A DNA stretch of 64,000 nt from Rhodopseudomonas boonkerdii. GTDB lineage: Bacteria; Pseudomonadota; Alphaproteobacteria; Rhizobiales; Xanthobacteraceae. The position numbers and the translations under genes are program-made. The stretch lies in contig NZ_CP036537.1 of the NCBI RefSeq assembly GCF_021184025.1, positions 1,240,001 through 1,304,000 of the forward strand, given 5' to 3'. Within the stretch, counting starts at the first letter, position 1; every line of letters starts with the position of its first letter. The notes under the pieces are model-generated. The model was given only the letters and a program-made list of their open reading frames with translations, searched no databases and was not told the DNA's origin. Below are positions 43,806-52,496 of the stretch, one piece after another.

Positions 43806-44431
43806 TACGTCGCCTTCAGCCGCAGCGGGCGTTTCTTCTTGCTGCACAGCGCGTGGCAGTAGCAGGAGGTCAGGTGGTCATTGACCATGCCGGTGGCCTG
43901 CATGAAGGCATAGACGATGGTCGGGCCGACGAATTTGAAATTGCGCGCCTGCAGTTCCTTGGAAATCTTGATCGACAGCGGTGTCGAGGCCGGCACGCTG
44001 GCATGCGTCTTGAAATTGTTGACGATCGGCTGGCCATCGACGAAATCCCACAGGAACTTCGAGAAGCCGGGTCCTTCCTCCATGATTTTCAGATAGCCTT
44101 TGGCGGAGAGGATCGTACCCTCGATCTTCGAGCGATTGCGCACGATGCCAGCGTCGTTCATCAGCGCATGCACTTTCTTCTCGCTATAGCGCACGATCTT
44201 TTCCGGCTGGAAGTCGTCAAAGGCCTTTCGGAAGTTGTCGCGCTTGCGCAGGATCGTGATCCACGACAGGCCGGCCTGGAAACCGTCGAGGATGAGCTTC
44301 TCATACAGCGCGCGGTCGTCATATTCCGGCACGCCCCATTCGGTGTCGTGATAGGCGACGTAGAACGGATCTTCGCCCGGCCAGGGGCAGCGTGTCTTGC
44401 CGTCGGCATGCGTGATCGGAGCTTTGCTCAT
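43805..44431 (-). CDS. tag: DNA-3-methyladenine glycosylase I
   Basis: A 208-residue base-excision repair enzyme that removes 3-methyladenine from alkylated DNA. Zinc ligands are Cys15 and His28 (RCPWPG...AYHDTEWG) and the C-terminal His and Cys in NDHLTSCYCH. The GFQAGLSWITILRKR helix-hairpin segment is typical. Its start overlaps the ygfZ stop as ATGA, and its end overlaps the HD gene, so three genes are read as one unit. Confidence 0.93.
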   Translation of the reverse strand: MSKAPITHADGKTRCPWPGEDPFYVAYHDTEWGVPEYDDRALYEKLILDGFQAGLSWITILRKRDNFRKAFDDFQPEKIVRYSEKKVHALMNDAGIVRNRSKIEGTILSAKGYLKIMEEGPGFSKFLWDFVDGQPIVNNFKTHASVPASTPLSIKISKELQARNFKFVGPTIVYAFMQATGMVNDHLTSCYCHALCSKKKRPLRLKAT

Positions 44432-45309
44432 GCGGTCTTTTTGGTAGCGAAGGCGCGGACGGCTTCGGGATCAGTGAGGTGGATCGTGATGTCGCCCGCC
44501 AGCAACGCGGCGCCCGCATCGAGTGCATCGGTGGCGCGGTCGGTGCGAACCAGCGCGAGACCATTGCCGCCCGCGGATGAGCCCATGGTGCCGACCGGCT
44601 TGTCGGCAGCGCGGATTTCCGTTCCGGCGACAGGCGTGGCGCCATCGAGCGTCACGGGTACGATCCGTGTCCTTGTGGTGCCGCGGTGCTGCATGCGGGA
44701 CACGACTTCCTGGCCGATATAGCAACCCTTGTCGAAATCGACGCCGGCCATCCGGTCCATATTGGTTTCGTGCGGGAATGCATCGCCATAGGCGAAGTCG
44801 ATGCCCCCGCGGGGCACACCGCAGGCGATGCGATGCGCTTCATAGCCGGTCTCATCGATGAGCTCGGCGCCCATGATTGCGGCCGTCTTCTCCGCAAGGT
44901 CGGCCGGCACCAGGATGCGATATCCCAGCGTTGCATTGCGTGGATCGGCGAAGCTCAGGTCCGGTTTCACTGCGGGTTCGCCGTCCCATACCGCGAGCAC
45001 GCCGAGCCGGTCAGACAGATTCTCCACCGTCACCTTGGCGCGCAGCTTGTAGAAGCCGAGCTTGGTGGCGAGCGGCTGCGCCAGCTCGCGCGGGCAGTCG
45101 ATCAGCAGGCTGCCGCCATTGCCAGCGGGCCCCTCCGTCACGAGAAAATCAGCCACGATCTTGCCCTGCGGCGTCAGCAGCGCACCAAACCGCGCGCTGC
45201 CCGGGACGAGCGCGGCGATGTCCGAGGTGATGAGGTTGTTGAGGAAGCTGCGGGTGTCGTCCCCGGTGATCCTCACCACACCCCGATCGGGGAGAAATGC
45301 TGCTTTCAT
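44428..45309 (-). CDS. ygfZ: Folate-binding iron-sulfur cluster assembly protein YgfZ
   Basis: A 293-residue protein of the aminomethyltransferase-like fold that supports assembly or repair of 4Fe-4S clusters, using tetrahydrofolate. The family signature KGCYIGQE (194-201, with the essential Cys196) is intact and followed by VVSRMQHRG. The N-terminal ITGDDTRSFLNNLITSD also fits. It is first in the overlapping ygfZ-tag-HD-phosphatase operon and divergent from the dihydroorotase gene. Confidence 0.92.
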   Translation of the reverse strand: MKAAFLPDRGVVRITGDDTRSFLNNLITSDIAALVPGSARFGALLTPQGKIVADFLVTEGPAGNGGSLLIDCPRELAQPLATKLGFYKLRAKVTVENLSDRLGVLAVWDGEPAVKPDLSFADPRNATLGYRILVPADLAEKTAAIMGAELIDETGYEAHRIACGVPRGGIDFAYGDAFPHETNMDRMAGVDFDKGCYIGQEVVSRMQHRGTTRTRIVPVTLDGATPVAGTEIRAADKPVGTMGSSAGGNGLALVRTDRATDALDAGAALLAGDITIHLTDPEAVRAFATKKTA

Positions 45310-45439
45310 GCGGAAAATCTCGAAAAAACTCAGGAATCGTGGCTGACGGATTTCAACGCCAAAGTTAAGCCGCTAAGATGCCGGTAACAAGGCCTGCGCC
45401 CATCATGCGCGGCATCCACAGAGTGCAAGCGAGACCGGT

Positions 45440-46774
45440 ATGAGCGAGACTTTCGACACGATTCTGAAGAACGGCATCGTCGTCAATCAGGATGGTGAGG
45501 GCCAGCGCGACATCGGAATCCGCGACGGCCGCATCGCGGCGCTCGGCACGTTCGGGCCGCAGCAGGCGGGCAAGACCGTCGACTGCAAGGGCCTGCACAT
45601 CCTGCCCGGGGTGATGGACACTCAGGTGCATTTCCGCGAGCCCGGCCTTGAGCACAAGGAAGACCTCGAAAGCGGCTCGCGCAGCGCCGTGATGGGGGGC
45701 GTTACCGCTGTGTTCGAGATGCCGAACACCAATCCGCTGACCATCGACGAGACGACGTTCACCGACAAGGTGAAGCGCGGTCATCACCGCATGCATTGCG
45801 ATTATGCGTTCTTCATCGGCGGTACCCGCGAGAATGTGCAGGACCTGCCAGAGCTGGAACGGGCACCCGGCTGTGCCGGCGTCAAGGTCTTCATCGGCTC
45901 TTCCACCGGAGCCCTGCTGGTCGAGGACGACGACAGCCTCCGCCGCATCTTCCAGGTCATCAGGCGCCGCGCCGCTTTCCATGCGGAGGACGAGTTCCGC
46001 CTCAACGATCGCAAGGGCCTGCGGATCGAGGGCGACGCCCGCTCGCATCCGGTGTGGCGCGATGAGGTCGCGGCGCTGATGGCGACGCAGCGCCTGGTCA
46101 ATCTCGCCCGCGAGACCGGCAAGCGCATCCATGTGCTGCATATCTCGACCAAGGAAGAGATCGATTATCTCCGGGATCACAAGGATGTTGCCTCCTGCGA
46201 GGCGACGCCGCATCACCTCACCATGGCAGCGCCGGAATGCTATGAGCGTCTCGGCACGCTGGCGCAGATGAATCCGCCGGTGCGCGATGCCAGCCACCGC
46301 GCCGGCATCTGGAAGGGCATCGAGCAGGGCATCATCGACGTGCTCGGCTCCGACCACGCGCCGCATACGCTGGAAGAGAAGCAGAAGGTCTATCCGGCCT
46401 CGCCCTCGGGCATGACCGGCGTGCAGACGCTGGTCCCGTTGATGCTTGATCATGTGAATGCTGGCCGGCTGTCGCTGCAGCGTTTCGTCGATCTCACCAG
46501 CGCCGGTCCGGCGCGGCTCTACAACATGGCGATGAAGGGCCGCATCGCTGCCGGCTATGACGCCGACTTCACCGTGGTCGATCTCAAGCGCAGCGAAACC
46601 ATCACCAACAAGTGGGTGGCCTCGAAGGCGGGCTGGACGCCTTATGATGGGGTAACGGTGAAGGGCTGGCCGGTCGGCACCTTCGTGCGCGGCAGGCAAG
46701 TGATGTGGCAGGGCGAACTCGTCACGCCGTCGCAGGGCGAGACGGTGAAGTTTCTGGAGACGTTGAAGCAGTGA
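45440..46774 (+). CDS. pyrC: Dihydroorotase-family amidohydrolase
   Basis: A 444-residue amidohydrolase of the class I dihydroorotase group. It would cyclise carbamoyl-aspartate in pyrimidine synthesis. Recognised blocks are GGVTAVFEMPNTNP, the metal-bridging-Lys region GVKVFIGSSTG, FHAED, VLHISTKEEI, ATPHHL and the catalytic Asp in VLGSDHAPHT. The first metal motif is DTQVHFREPG: the usual His-x-His is Gln62-x-His64. This could be a form with an altered zinc site or a related hydantoinase-like enzyme. No other pyr gene is adjacent; pyrB and pyrC lie together in many relatives. Confidence 0.78.
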   Translation: MSETFDTILKNGIVVNQDGEGQRDIGIRDGRIAALGTFGPQQAGKTVDCKGLHILPGVMDTQVHFREPGLEHKEDLESGSRSAVMGGVTAVFEMPNTNPLTIDETTFTDKVKRGHHRMHCDYAFFIGGTRENVQDLPELERAPGCAGVKVFIGSSTGALLVEDDDSLRRIFQVIRRRAAFHAEDEFRLNDRKGLRIEGDARSHPVWRDEVAALMATQRLVNLARETGKRIHVLHISTKEEIDYLRDHKDVASCEATPHHLTMAAPECYERLGTLAQMNPPVRDASHRAGIWKGIEQGIIDVLGSDHAPHTLEEKQKVYPASPSGMTGVQTLVPLMLDHVNAGRLSLQRFVDLTSAGPARLYNMAMKGRIAAGYDADFTVVDLKRSETITNKWVASKAGWTPYDGVTVKGWPVGTFVRGRQVMWQGELVTPSQGETVKFLETLKQ

Positions 46775-46786
46775 GCACGCTCGAAC

Positions 46787-46893
46787 TGTCATCACCCGCG
46801 AAGGCGGGTGATCCAGTAAACGACGTCAGTGTGTTGAAGCGCGATCGGTAGAGTTTACTGGATCGCCCGGTCAAGCCGGGCGATGACAGTTCG
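46787..46893. repeat. Intergenic palindromic repeat, family B (long copy)
   Basis: GTCATCACCCGCGAAGGCGGGTGATCCAGTAAAC at the left is mirrored by GTTTACTGGATCGCCCGGTCAAGCCGGGCGATGACAG at the right. The outer arms TGTCATC / GATGACAG and the CCAGTAAAC / GTTTACTGG arms pair, enclosing two small hairpins. It separates two convergent genes. Confidence 0.85.
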
Positions 46894-46901
46894 ATTGAGA
46901 T

Positions 46902-47168
46902 CTACTGTCTTGCCAGCGTCAGTGAAAACTCGCCATTGCGCACGCGCGTTGGCAGGCCTTCGACAAACTTCGCCACCGCATCCTCGCCGTAGGTCCCGAC
47001 CAGTTCCGCGAAGGCTGCGAACAGGCTCGCCTGGGCAAGGCAGTCGCCGTCGACGCCGTCATGCCGCGCTTCGGCCCATGCCTCGTTGAGATAGCTGAGC
47101 GCCGCTCGCTTCTGTTCCTGATCCGGGAGGGGAGCGCTGGTGGGCTGGTAGGACAGGCGTTCGCTCAT
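46902..47168 (-). CDS. Conserved hypothetical protein
   Basis: An 88-residue, mostly helical soluble protein. It starts MSERLSYQPTSAPLPDQEQKR, then has SYLNEAWAEARHDGVDGD and AFAELVGTYGEDAVAKFVEGLP, and ends LTLARQ. No domain is recognised, though the amphipathic helices and regular spacing look like a real protein. ATG at 47166-47168 is preferred to one five codons upstream. No functional hint comes from neighbours. Confidence 0.6.
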   Translation of the reverse strand: MSERLSYQPTSAPLPDQEQKRAALSYLNEAWAEARHDGVDGDCLAQASLFAAFAELVGTYGEDAVAKFVEGLPTRVRNGEFSLTLARQ

Positions 47169-47407
47169 GAAATTCCCAAACAATCTGCGGCAGGATGCCG
47201 GCGCATATCCGTGTCGGTGCGAAAATGATTCTGTCGGTGCAATTGAGATTTACCACGCGTGGCGTGGGCAGCGAGCGACATCTTTAAGAAAGGTTAACGC
47301 AGCGGATTCACATTGTCGGAGATCGTATTAACAACTGGAACCTAAATCGGAAAACATTGATTTCAATCGTGAAATCATTTGCGCGCATCGGCTGCCGGGG
47401 TGTCCGA

Positions 47408-48070
47408 TCAATCATCCGAATAGCGCTGTTCCAGCCACGGATCGCCGCGATTGTGGTACCCTCGGATTTCCCAGTAGCCAGGCTTGTCATCGCCGCGGAA
47501 CTCGATGCGCTGCAGCCATTTGGCGCTCTTCCAGAAATACAGATGCGGCACGACCACGCGCACGGGGCCGCCATGGTCGCGGTCGATCGGCGTGCCTTGC
47601 CACGAATGCGCCAGCAGCGCATCGTCGGCAGCGAAATCCTCGATCGAGAGATTGGTCGTGTAACCGTCATAGGATTCAAGCGACACGAAACGTGCATCGG
47701 GCTTCGGCCGGCATGCATCGAGCAATGCGCGGGTCGAAAGGCCTTCCCACTGATTGTCATAGCGCGACCAGGTGGTGACGCAGTGGATGTCGGAGATGAA
47801 AGTTGACTGCGATTGCGCGGAGAATTGCGCAAAGTCCCAGAACAGCGGCGTCTCGACGGCGCCATAGACATCGAGGCGCCAGCGCTCGCGGGAGATGTCG
47901 GGTGTGAGGCCCAGATCCAGCACCGGCCAGTCCTGTGTCAGGTGCTGGCCGGGCGGAAGTCGTTCGGTGTCCGGGCGTGCGTGCCGGCCGGTGAGAAAAC
48001 GGCCCTCGCGCGCCCAGCGCTGCTTGGTCTGCGTCAGCTTGGATTCTGCAGGCGTTTTGTCCTCATCCAT
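47408..48070 (-). CDS. Molybdopterin-dependent sulfite-oxidase-like oxidoreductase
   Basis: A 220-residue protein of the sulfite oxidase/YedY fold. SDIHCVTTWSRYDNQWEG contains Cys97, the expected molybdenum ligand, with the cofactor pocket residues HGGPVRVVVPHLYFWKSAKW further on. No Tat signal or heme domain is present, so it is a short, probably cytoplasmic relative rather than a true periplasmic sulfite oxidase. Substrate unknown. It lies 30 bases after the MFS transporter gene on the same strand and may be co-transcribed with it. Confidence 0.85.
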   Translation of the reverse strand: MDEDKTPAESKLTQTKQRWAREGRFLTGRHARPDTERLPPGQHLTQDWPVLDLGLTPDISRERWRLDVYGAVETPLFWDFAQFSAQSQSTFISDIHCVTTWSRYDNQWEGLSTRALLDACRPKPDARFVSLESYDGYTTNLSIEDFAADDALLAHSWQGTPIDRDHGGPVRVVVPHLYFWKSAKWLQRIEFRGDDKPGYWEIRGYHNRGDPWLEQRYSDD

Positions 48071-48100
48071 CGCTGACGCTCCATGGTTGGGTGTTGACCG

Positions 48101-49423
48101 TCACTCGTGACGGTGCATGGCCGAGTTGTGCTTGGTGTCGCGCATCGTGGCGTAGATGAGCAGCGACAGGAAGATCATGGCCGACAGGTAATAGTAGAAA
48201 TAATGCTCGTGCCCCGACTGCTTGAAATACAACGCGACGGCCGGAGCCGTGCCGCCGAAGATCGAGACGGTCAGCGCGTAGGGTACGCCGACGCCCATGG
48301 CGCGGATATTGGTCGGGAACAGTTCCGCCTTCACCACCGCATTGATCGAGGTGTAGCCCGCCACGAAGATCCAGGCGCCGCAGATCAGCAGGAACGCGAC
48401 AAAGGGCGACTTGGTGGTCTGCAGCGTGGTGAGGATCGGAACCGTGCAGAGCGTTCCGGCCACACCGAAGAAGATCAGCAACGGCTTGCGGCCGAAGCGG
48501 TCCGACAGCGCGCCATAGATCGGCTGCAGGATGCAGGCGAACACCAGCGTGCCGAAGATCACCGTGGTGGTCTGATCGGCTGTGAGGCCGACCGAGAGTT
48601 TGACGAAGGTCTGCATATACGTCGTGAACGTATAGAAGGCAGCCGTGCCGCCGGCGGTGAGGCCGACAACCAGCAGCAGTTCGCGCGGATATTTCAGCAG
48701 GCCGGCCATCGAGCCCATCGGCTTCGACTGCTTCTTTGCTTCCGTGAATTGCTCGGTCTCGTGCATGTCGCGACGCATCACGGCGGCGAAGATGGCGAGG
48801 CTGGCGCCGATGAAGAATGGAATGCGCCAGCCCCAGTCCTTCAGCTCCTGCTCGGTGAGGAACACCTTCTGCAGCAGCAGGAGAACGATGATGGCGGTGA
48901 GCTGGCCGCCGATCAGCGTCACATACTGGAAGCTCGAATAGAAACCGCGATGGTTGGGATCGGCGACTTCCGACAGATAGGTCGCGGAGGCACCATATTC
49001 GCCGCCGAGGCTGAGGCCCTGGATGATGCGGGCGAGCGCCAGCAGGACGGGTGCGGCGAAGCCGATGGTCGCATAGGTCGGGGACAGCGCGATGATCAGC
49101 GAGCCGAAGCACATGCAAAGCACCGAGACGGTGAGCGACAAGCGGCGTCCATAGCGGTCTGCCAGGAAGCCGAACAACCAGCCACCGAGCGGGCGCATCA
49201 GGAAGGTCGCGGCGAACAGCACGGCCGCATTGAGCTGCTGCACCACCGGATCGTTGGAGGGGAAGAAGGCTGGCGCGAAATACAGCGCGAAGGCGGTGTA
49301 CGCATAGAAGTCGTACCATTCGACGAGATTGCCCATCGAGCCGATGAAGATCGCCTTGATGCGTTTTTTGGCGTCGTCGAAATGGAGTTTGCCGTCCGCC
49401 GGCGGTGCGAATGTATCAGCCAC
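48101..49423 (-). CDS. MFS transporter, metabolite:H+ symporter family (KgtP/ProP-like)
   Basis: A 440-residue transporter with twelve helices. The metabolite:H+ symporter hallmarks are GNLVEWYDFYAYT near residue 30, the loop motif GFLADRYGRR (about 85) and its second-half counterpart GALSDRFGRKPLL. RIIQGLSLGGEYGASATY also fits. Family members import 2-oxoglutarate, citrate, proline/betaine or shikimate; the substrate is not fixed. A Moco oxidoreductase gene follows. Confidence 0.9.
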   Translation of the reverse strand: MADTFAPPADGKLHFDDAKKRIKAIFIGSMGNLVEWYDFYAYTAFALYFAPAFFPSNDPVVQQLNAAVLFAATFLMRPLGGWLFGFLADRYGRRLSLTVSVLCMCFGSLIIALSPTYATIGFAAPVLLALARIIQGLSLGGEYGASATYLSEVADPNHRGFYSSFQYVTLIGGQLTAIIVLLLLQKVFLTEQELKDWGWRIPFFIGASLAIFAAVMRRDMHETEQFTEAKKQSKPMGSMAGLLKYPRELLLVVGLTAGGTAAFYTFTTYMQTFVKLSVGLTADQTTTVIFGTLVFACILQPIYGALSDRFGRKPLLIFFGVAGTLCTVPILTTLQTTKSPFVAFLLICGAWIFVAGYTSINAVVKAELFPTNIRAMGVGVPYALTVSIFGGTAPAVALYFKQSGHEHYFYYYLSAMIFLSLLIYATMRDTKHNSAMHRHE

Positions 49424-49619
49424 TAAAAGCCCTCATATTCCGTGAAACGAAATGTTCGGTTGCCATGAGTGGGGGAAAAAGCCAATGCCGGAAATGCATT
49501 GCTGATGGCGGGATCGTTCGATCCGCCTGCGCCCGCGACGCAGCATTACGTCTTTAAACGTAAACTGCGGCAATGTGGCTTATACTAAAGTATGAATTTC
49601 TCGGCGGTATCCGGCTCGG

Positions 49620-49712
49620 CCGTAGGGCGGATCAGGCGAAGCCGCAATCCGCCGCCGAGTTTCAACTATGAAATCGGCCGGCGGATTACGCTCCGCTTAT
49701 CCGCGCCCTGCG
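49620..49712. repeat. Intergenic inverted repeat, family C (copy 2)
   Basis: GTAGGGCGGATCAGGCGAAGCCG and AATCCGCCGCCGAG at the left are mirrored by CGGCCGGCGGATTACG and CGCTTATCCGCGCCCTGCG at the right. Same element as 1855-1940. The rest of the 300-base gap (49424-49619) holds the MFS gene's promoter region and no recognisable gene. Confidence 0.75.
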
Positions 49713-49723
49713 TCCGAGTGCAG

Positions 49724-51148
49724 TTACTTCGCCGGGCGCGGATCGATGGGCGTGATCGATTGCAGGCCCAAAATATCCTCCAGCACGCGGGCGCCGGCGA
49801 GCAGCGAGGCTTCGCCGCGCGGCGGGCCGACGATCTGCAGACCGACCGGCAGGCCGGTGGTGGTGAACCCGCAGGGGATCGACAGCGCAGGGCAACCGGT
49901 GACCGTGATCGCATAGACGATGCCGAGCCACTGCACGTAGTTGTCGAACTTGGTGCCGTTGCATTCGGCGAGATAGCGCTGCTCGATCGGAAAGGGCGGC
50001 GTGATGGTCGCCGGGCACAGCAGCAGATCGTATGTCTGGAAGAACTCGTAGGCGCGGGCCGCGAGTGTCACGCGCTGCGTTTCGGCCTTGGCGATTTCCT
50101 CGACCTTCAGCTTCAGGCCTTCCTCGATATTCCAGATCACCTCCGGCTTCAGCTTGTCGCGATGATCGCGCAGCAAGCCGAGCTTGGAGATGGCGAAGTC
50201 ATAGGCGCGCAGCACGTGGAAACATTCATGGGCTTCACGAAGGTCGGGATGTGCTTCCTCGACGATGACGCCTGCCTCGGCAAAACGCTCGGCCGCCTTG
50301 CGGGTCAGCGCCGCGACTTCCGGATCGACGGGGGTGATGCCGAGATCGGGCGAGTAGGCGATCCGCTTCGGCTTCTTGCCCGCACGCACGGCGGAGCGGA
50401 ACGTCTCCGGCAGCTTTGGCAGCGAGATCAGGTCGGCGGGATGTTCGCCGCTCATGGCGTCGAGCATCAGCGCGAGATCTTCGACATTGCGTGCCATCGG
50501 GCCCTGCACGCTGACCATGCGAGCCAGCGCGATATTCGGCGTCGAGGCGACGCGGCCGACGCTTGGGCGCAGGCCGACAATGCCGCAGAAGCTGGCGGGG
50601 TTGCGCAGCGAGCCGCCCATATCCGAGCCATGGGCGATCCAGGCCGTGCCGCTGGCCAGCGCCGCGGCCGCGCCGCCGGACGAGCCGGCCGCCGATTTCG
50701 ACAGATCCCAGGGATTCAGGGTCGCGCCGAACACGTCGTTGAACGTATTCGCGCCGGCGCCGAATTCCGGCGTGTTGGATTTCGCATAGACCACACCGCC
50801 ATTCTCTTCGAGGCGTTCGACCAGCACGTTGGACTTGGTGGGCACCACATCCTTGAAGATCGGCGAACCTTGCGTGGTGCGCACGCCGGCGACGGAGGTC
50901 AGATCCTTGATCGGCACCGGTAGGCCGGCGAGGATGCCGCGCTCACCGAGCGGCTTCTTCATCAATGCCCTGGCATGGTCGCGTGCGCGATCGAAGCACA
51001 GGATCGGCAGCGCGTTGACCTGCCCTTCCACTTCCTTGACCCGGGCTTCCAGCGCATCGAGCAGGTCGAGCGGCGTCACCGTCCCGCTATTGAGTTGATC
51101 GACGACGGCGCAGGCCGTCGCTTTGATGAGGTCGGAATGGGAAGCCAC
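49724..51148 (-). CDS. Amidase signature family hydrolase
   Basis: A 474-residue amidase. The triad is Lys81 (GLPVPIKDLT), the serine pair 156-157 (SAAGSSGGAAAALA) and Ser180 (HGSDMGGSLRNPASFCG). The C-terminal GCPALSIPCGFTTTGLPVGLQIVGP is typical of the family. It is distinct from the amidase at 33414-34742, with low similarity outside the motifs. The gene is divergent from an alpha/beta hydrolase. Substrate unknown. Confidence 0.88.
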   Translation of the reverse strand: MASHSDLIKATACAVVDQLNSGTVTPLDLLDALEARVKEVEGQVNALPILCFDRARDHARALMKKPLGERGILAGLPVPIKDLTSVAGVRTTQGSPIFKDVVPTKSNVLVERLEENGGVVYAKSNTPEFGAGANTFNDVFGATLNPWDLSKSAAGSSGGAAAALASGTAWIAHGSDMGGSLRNPASFCGIVGLRPSVGRVASTPNIALARMVSVQGPMARNVEDLALMLDAMSGEHPADLISLPKLPETFRSAVRAGKKPKRIAYSPDLGITPVDPEVAALTRKAAERFAEAGVIVEEAHPDLREAHECFHVLRAYDFAISKLGLLRDHRDKLKPEVIWNIEEGLKLKVEEIAKAETQRVTLAARAYEFFQTYDLLLCPATITPPFPIEQRYLAECNGTKFDNYVQWLGIVYAITVTGCPALSIPCGFTTTGLPVGLQIVGPPRGEASLLAGARVLEDILGLQSITPIDPRPAK

Positions 51149-51230
51149 GCACGTCTCCAGTGTGATGCAGAAAAAGCGGAGGCAGCATGATGGTCAGGTG
51201 CGTGGCGGTCTAGCCCATTTCTTGCATAAT

Positions 51231-51258
51231 TGGGGCCCATGAGATGGGGGCCCATGAG
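51231..51258. repeat. Short tandem repeat in a divergent promoter region
   Basis: TGGGGCCCATGAG is followed after one base by TGGGGGCCCATGAG. Each unit contains the palindrome GGGCCC. It lies between the divergent amidase and hydrolase genes and could be a regulator-binding site. Confidence 0.4.
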
Positions 51259-51303
51259 CGGCCGCGTGCCATACAATCAGAGATGCAAGCAGGGAAGACA
51301 ACC

Positions 51304-52146
51304 ATGAGTAATGCTTTCGGCGATTCCAACTGGCGCGCGATGTCGCGCGAACAGCTCGATGCCGGTCTCAACAACGGCACGGCCGTTGCCGGAAGTGCCG
51401 AGATCGCCAATGGATGGGGACAACGTTCGGATGCGATGAAGGCGAAATACCCCGCATATCTCGACATCGCCTATGGTCCGCGCGAGCGTAACAAATTCGA
51501 TCTGATCAAGGTCGCCGAAGGCGGCCCCGTGCTGCTGCTGATCCATGGCGGCTACTGGCAGATGCGCTCGAAGGATTTCTTCACCTGCTTCGCCGCTGGT
51601 CCCATCGCTCATGGCATCAATGTCGCTGCGATCGGTTACACGCTGGCGCCCGATGCGACGCTGGACGAGATCGTTGCGGAAGTTCGTGCCGGAGTCGATG
51701 CCCTGGTCGATCAGGCTGGAAAGCTCGGCATCGATGCGAATCGTATCGTGGTGTCCGGCTGGTCGGCTGGTGGTCATCTTACGGCGACCACGCTGTCGCA
51801 TCCGAAGGTGAAGGGCGGTGTCGCGATCTCGGGCATCTACGATCTCGAGCCGATCCGTGCCTCCTATCTCAACGAAAAGCTCAAGCTCGATGAGGCGATG
51901 TCGAAGCGGCAATCACCGCTGATGCAGGATGGCCCGAACAAGCCGCTCGCCATCGTGGCCGGCGGCGCCGAGCTGCCGATCCTGCGTCAGCAGAGTGCCG
52001 ATCTCGCGGCCTATCGCGCGCAACACGGGCTGCCCGTGAGCTATGAGGAGATTCCGGGCGCGGATCACTTCTCGATCATGGCTGAACTGGAGAAGCCCGA
52101 CGGGCGGATCACGGCGCTGATCAAGGATTTGGTCGCGCGGATTTAA
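51304..52146 (+). CDS. Alpha/beta hydrolase (kynurenine-formamidase/esterase-like)
   Basis: A 280-residue serine hydrolase. The oxyanion motif HGGYW is at residues 81-85, the nucleophile Ser154 is in SGWSAGGHL, and the base His is in PGADHFSI near 255. HGGYW-type proteins include arylformamidases of tryptophan breakdown, but no kyn genes are adjacent. ATG at 51304 starts MSNAFGDSNW. It ends just before a family A repeat and the left boundary of the inserted cassette. Confidence 0.85.
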   Translation: MSNAFGDSNWRAMSREQLDAGLNNGTAVAGSAEIANGWGQRSDAMKAKYPAYLDIAYGPRERNKFDLIKVAEGGPVLLLIHGGYWQMRSKDFFTCFAAGPIAHGINVAAIGYTLAPDATLDEIVAEVRAGVDALVDQAGKLGIDANRIVVSGWSAGGHLTATTLSHPKVKGGVAISGIYDLEPIRASYLNEKLKLDEAMSKRQSPLMQDGPNKPLAIVAGGAELPILRQQSADLAAYRAQHGLPVSYEEIPGADHFSIMAELEKPDGRITALIKDLVARI

Positions 52147-52163
52147 ACTCCGCCACACACTCA

Positions 52164-52269
52164 GTCCCTCATCCTGAGGAGCCGCGCAGCGGCGTCTCGA
52201 AGGATGACCGAGTGCTCTGCATGCATGGTTCGAGACGCGCGCCAAGTGGCGCGCTCCTCACCATGAGGG
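52164..52269. repeat. Intergenic palindromic repeat, family A (copy 3)
   Basis: CCCTCATCCTGAGGAGCCGCG / CGTCTCGAAGGATGA is the first unit and GCATGGTTCGAGACGCGCG / GCGCTCCTCACCATGAGGG the second. The second unit is part of the 120-bp direct repeat shared with 59014-59133. Confidence 0.85.
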
Positions 52270-52342
52270 TGGCGTGTGGGGCCTGAAAGAGCGCGTGGCT
52301 AATGCGTCCGCGCCAGGCAGACCGCCACCACCTGCTCCAGCG
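52223..52342. repeat. Left 120-bp direct repeat bounding the cassette
   Basis: These 120 bases match 59014-59133 with two mismatches (at 52273 and 52322), in the same orientation. They comprise half of a family A palindrome, the ispB downstream region and the last 44 bases of ispB including its stop codon. Confidence 0.92.
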
Positions 52343-52379
52343 ATTTGATCCAGAATTAGCGCTCGGCGTCGTTGCCGCG
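52299..52379 (-). pseudogene. ispB 3'-end remnant with internal deletion
   Basis: Read on the minus strand this is a broken piece of the polyprenyl diphosphate synthase gene. 52299-52342 matches the last codons and stop of ispB (59090-59133). 52334-52379 then matches an internal segment (59284-59329) with several changes. The 159 bases between are missing, and the junction falls in a nine-base repeat GCTCCAGCG present at both sites in the intact gene, so slippage between short repeats explains the deletion. No start or promoter remains. Upstream of 52379 the similarity stops. Confidence 0.85.
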
Positions 52380-52496
52380 CACGGCAGACACGTTTCAGCA
52401 CGTGGGTGTCGGCGCGTCTTCAACCTCTTGGCTCTCCGTCGGGGCTCGGCACTGCGATCGTCGGGAAGGACGGGCGTCGGTGCGGCGATGCCTCTA

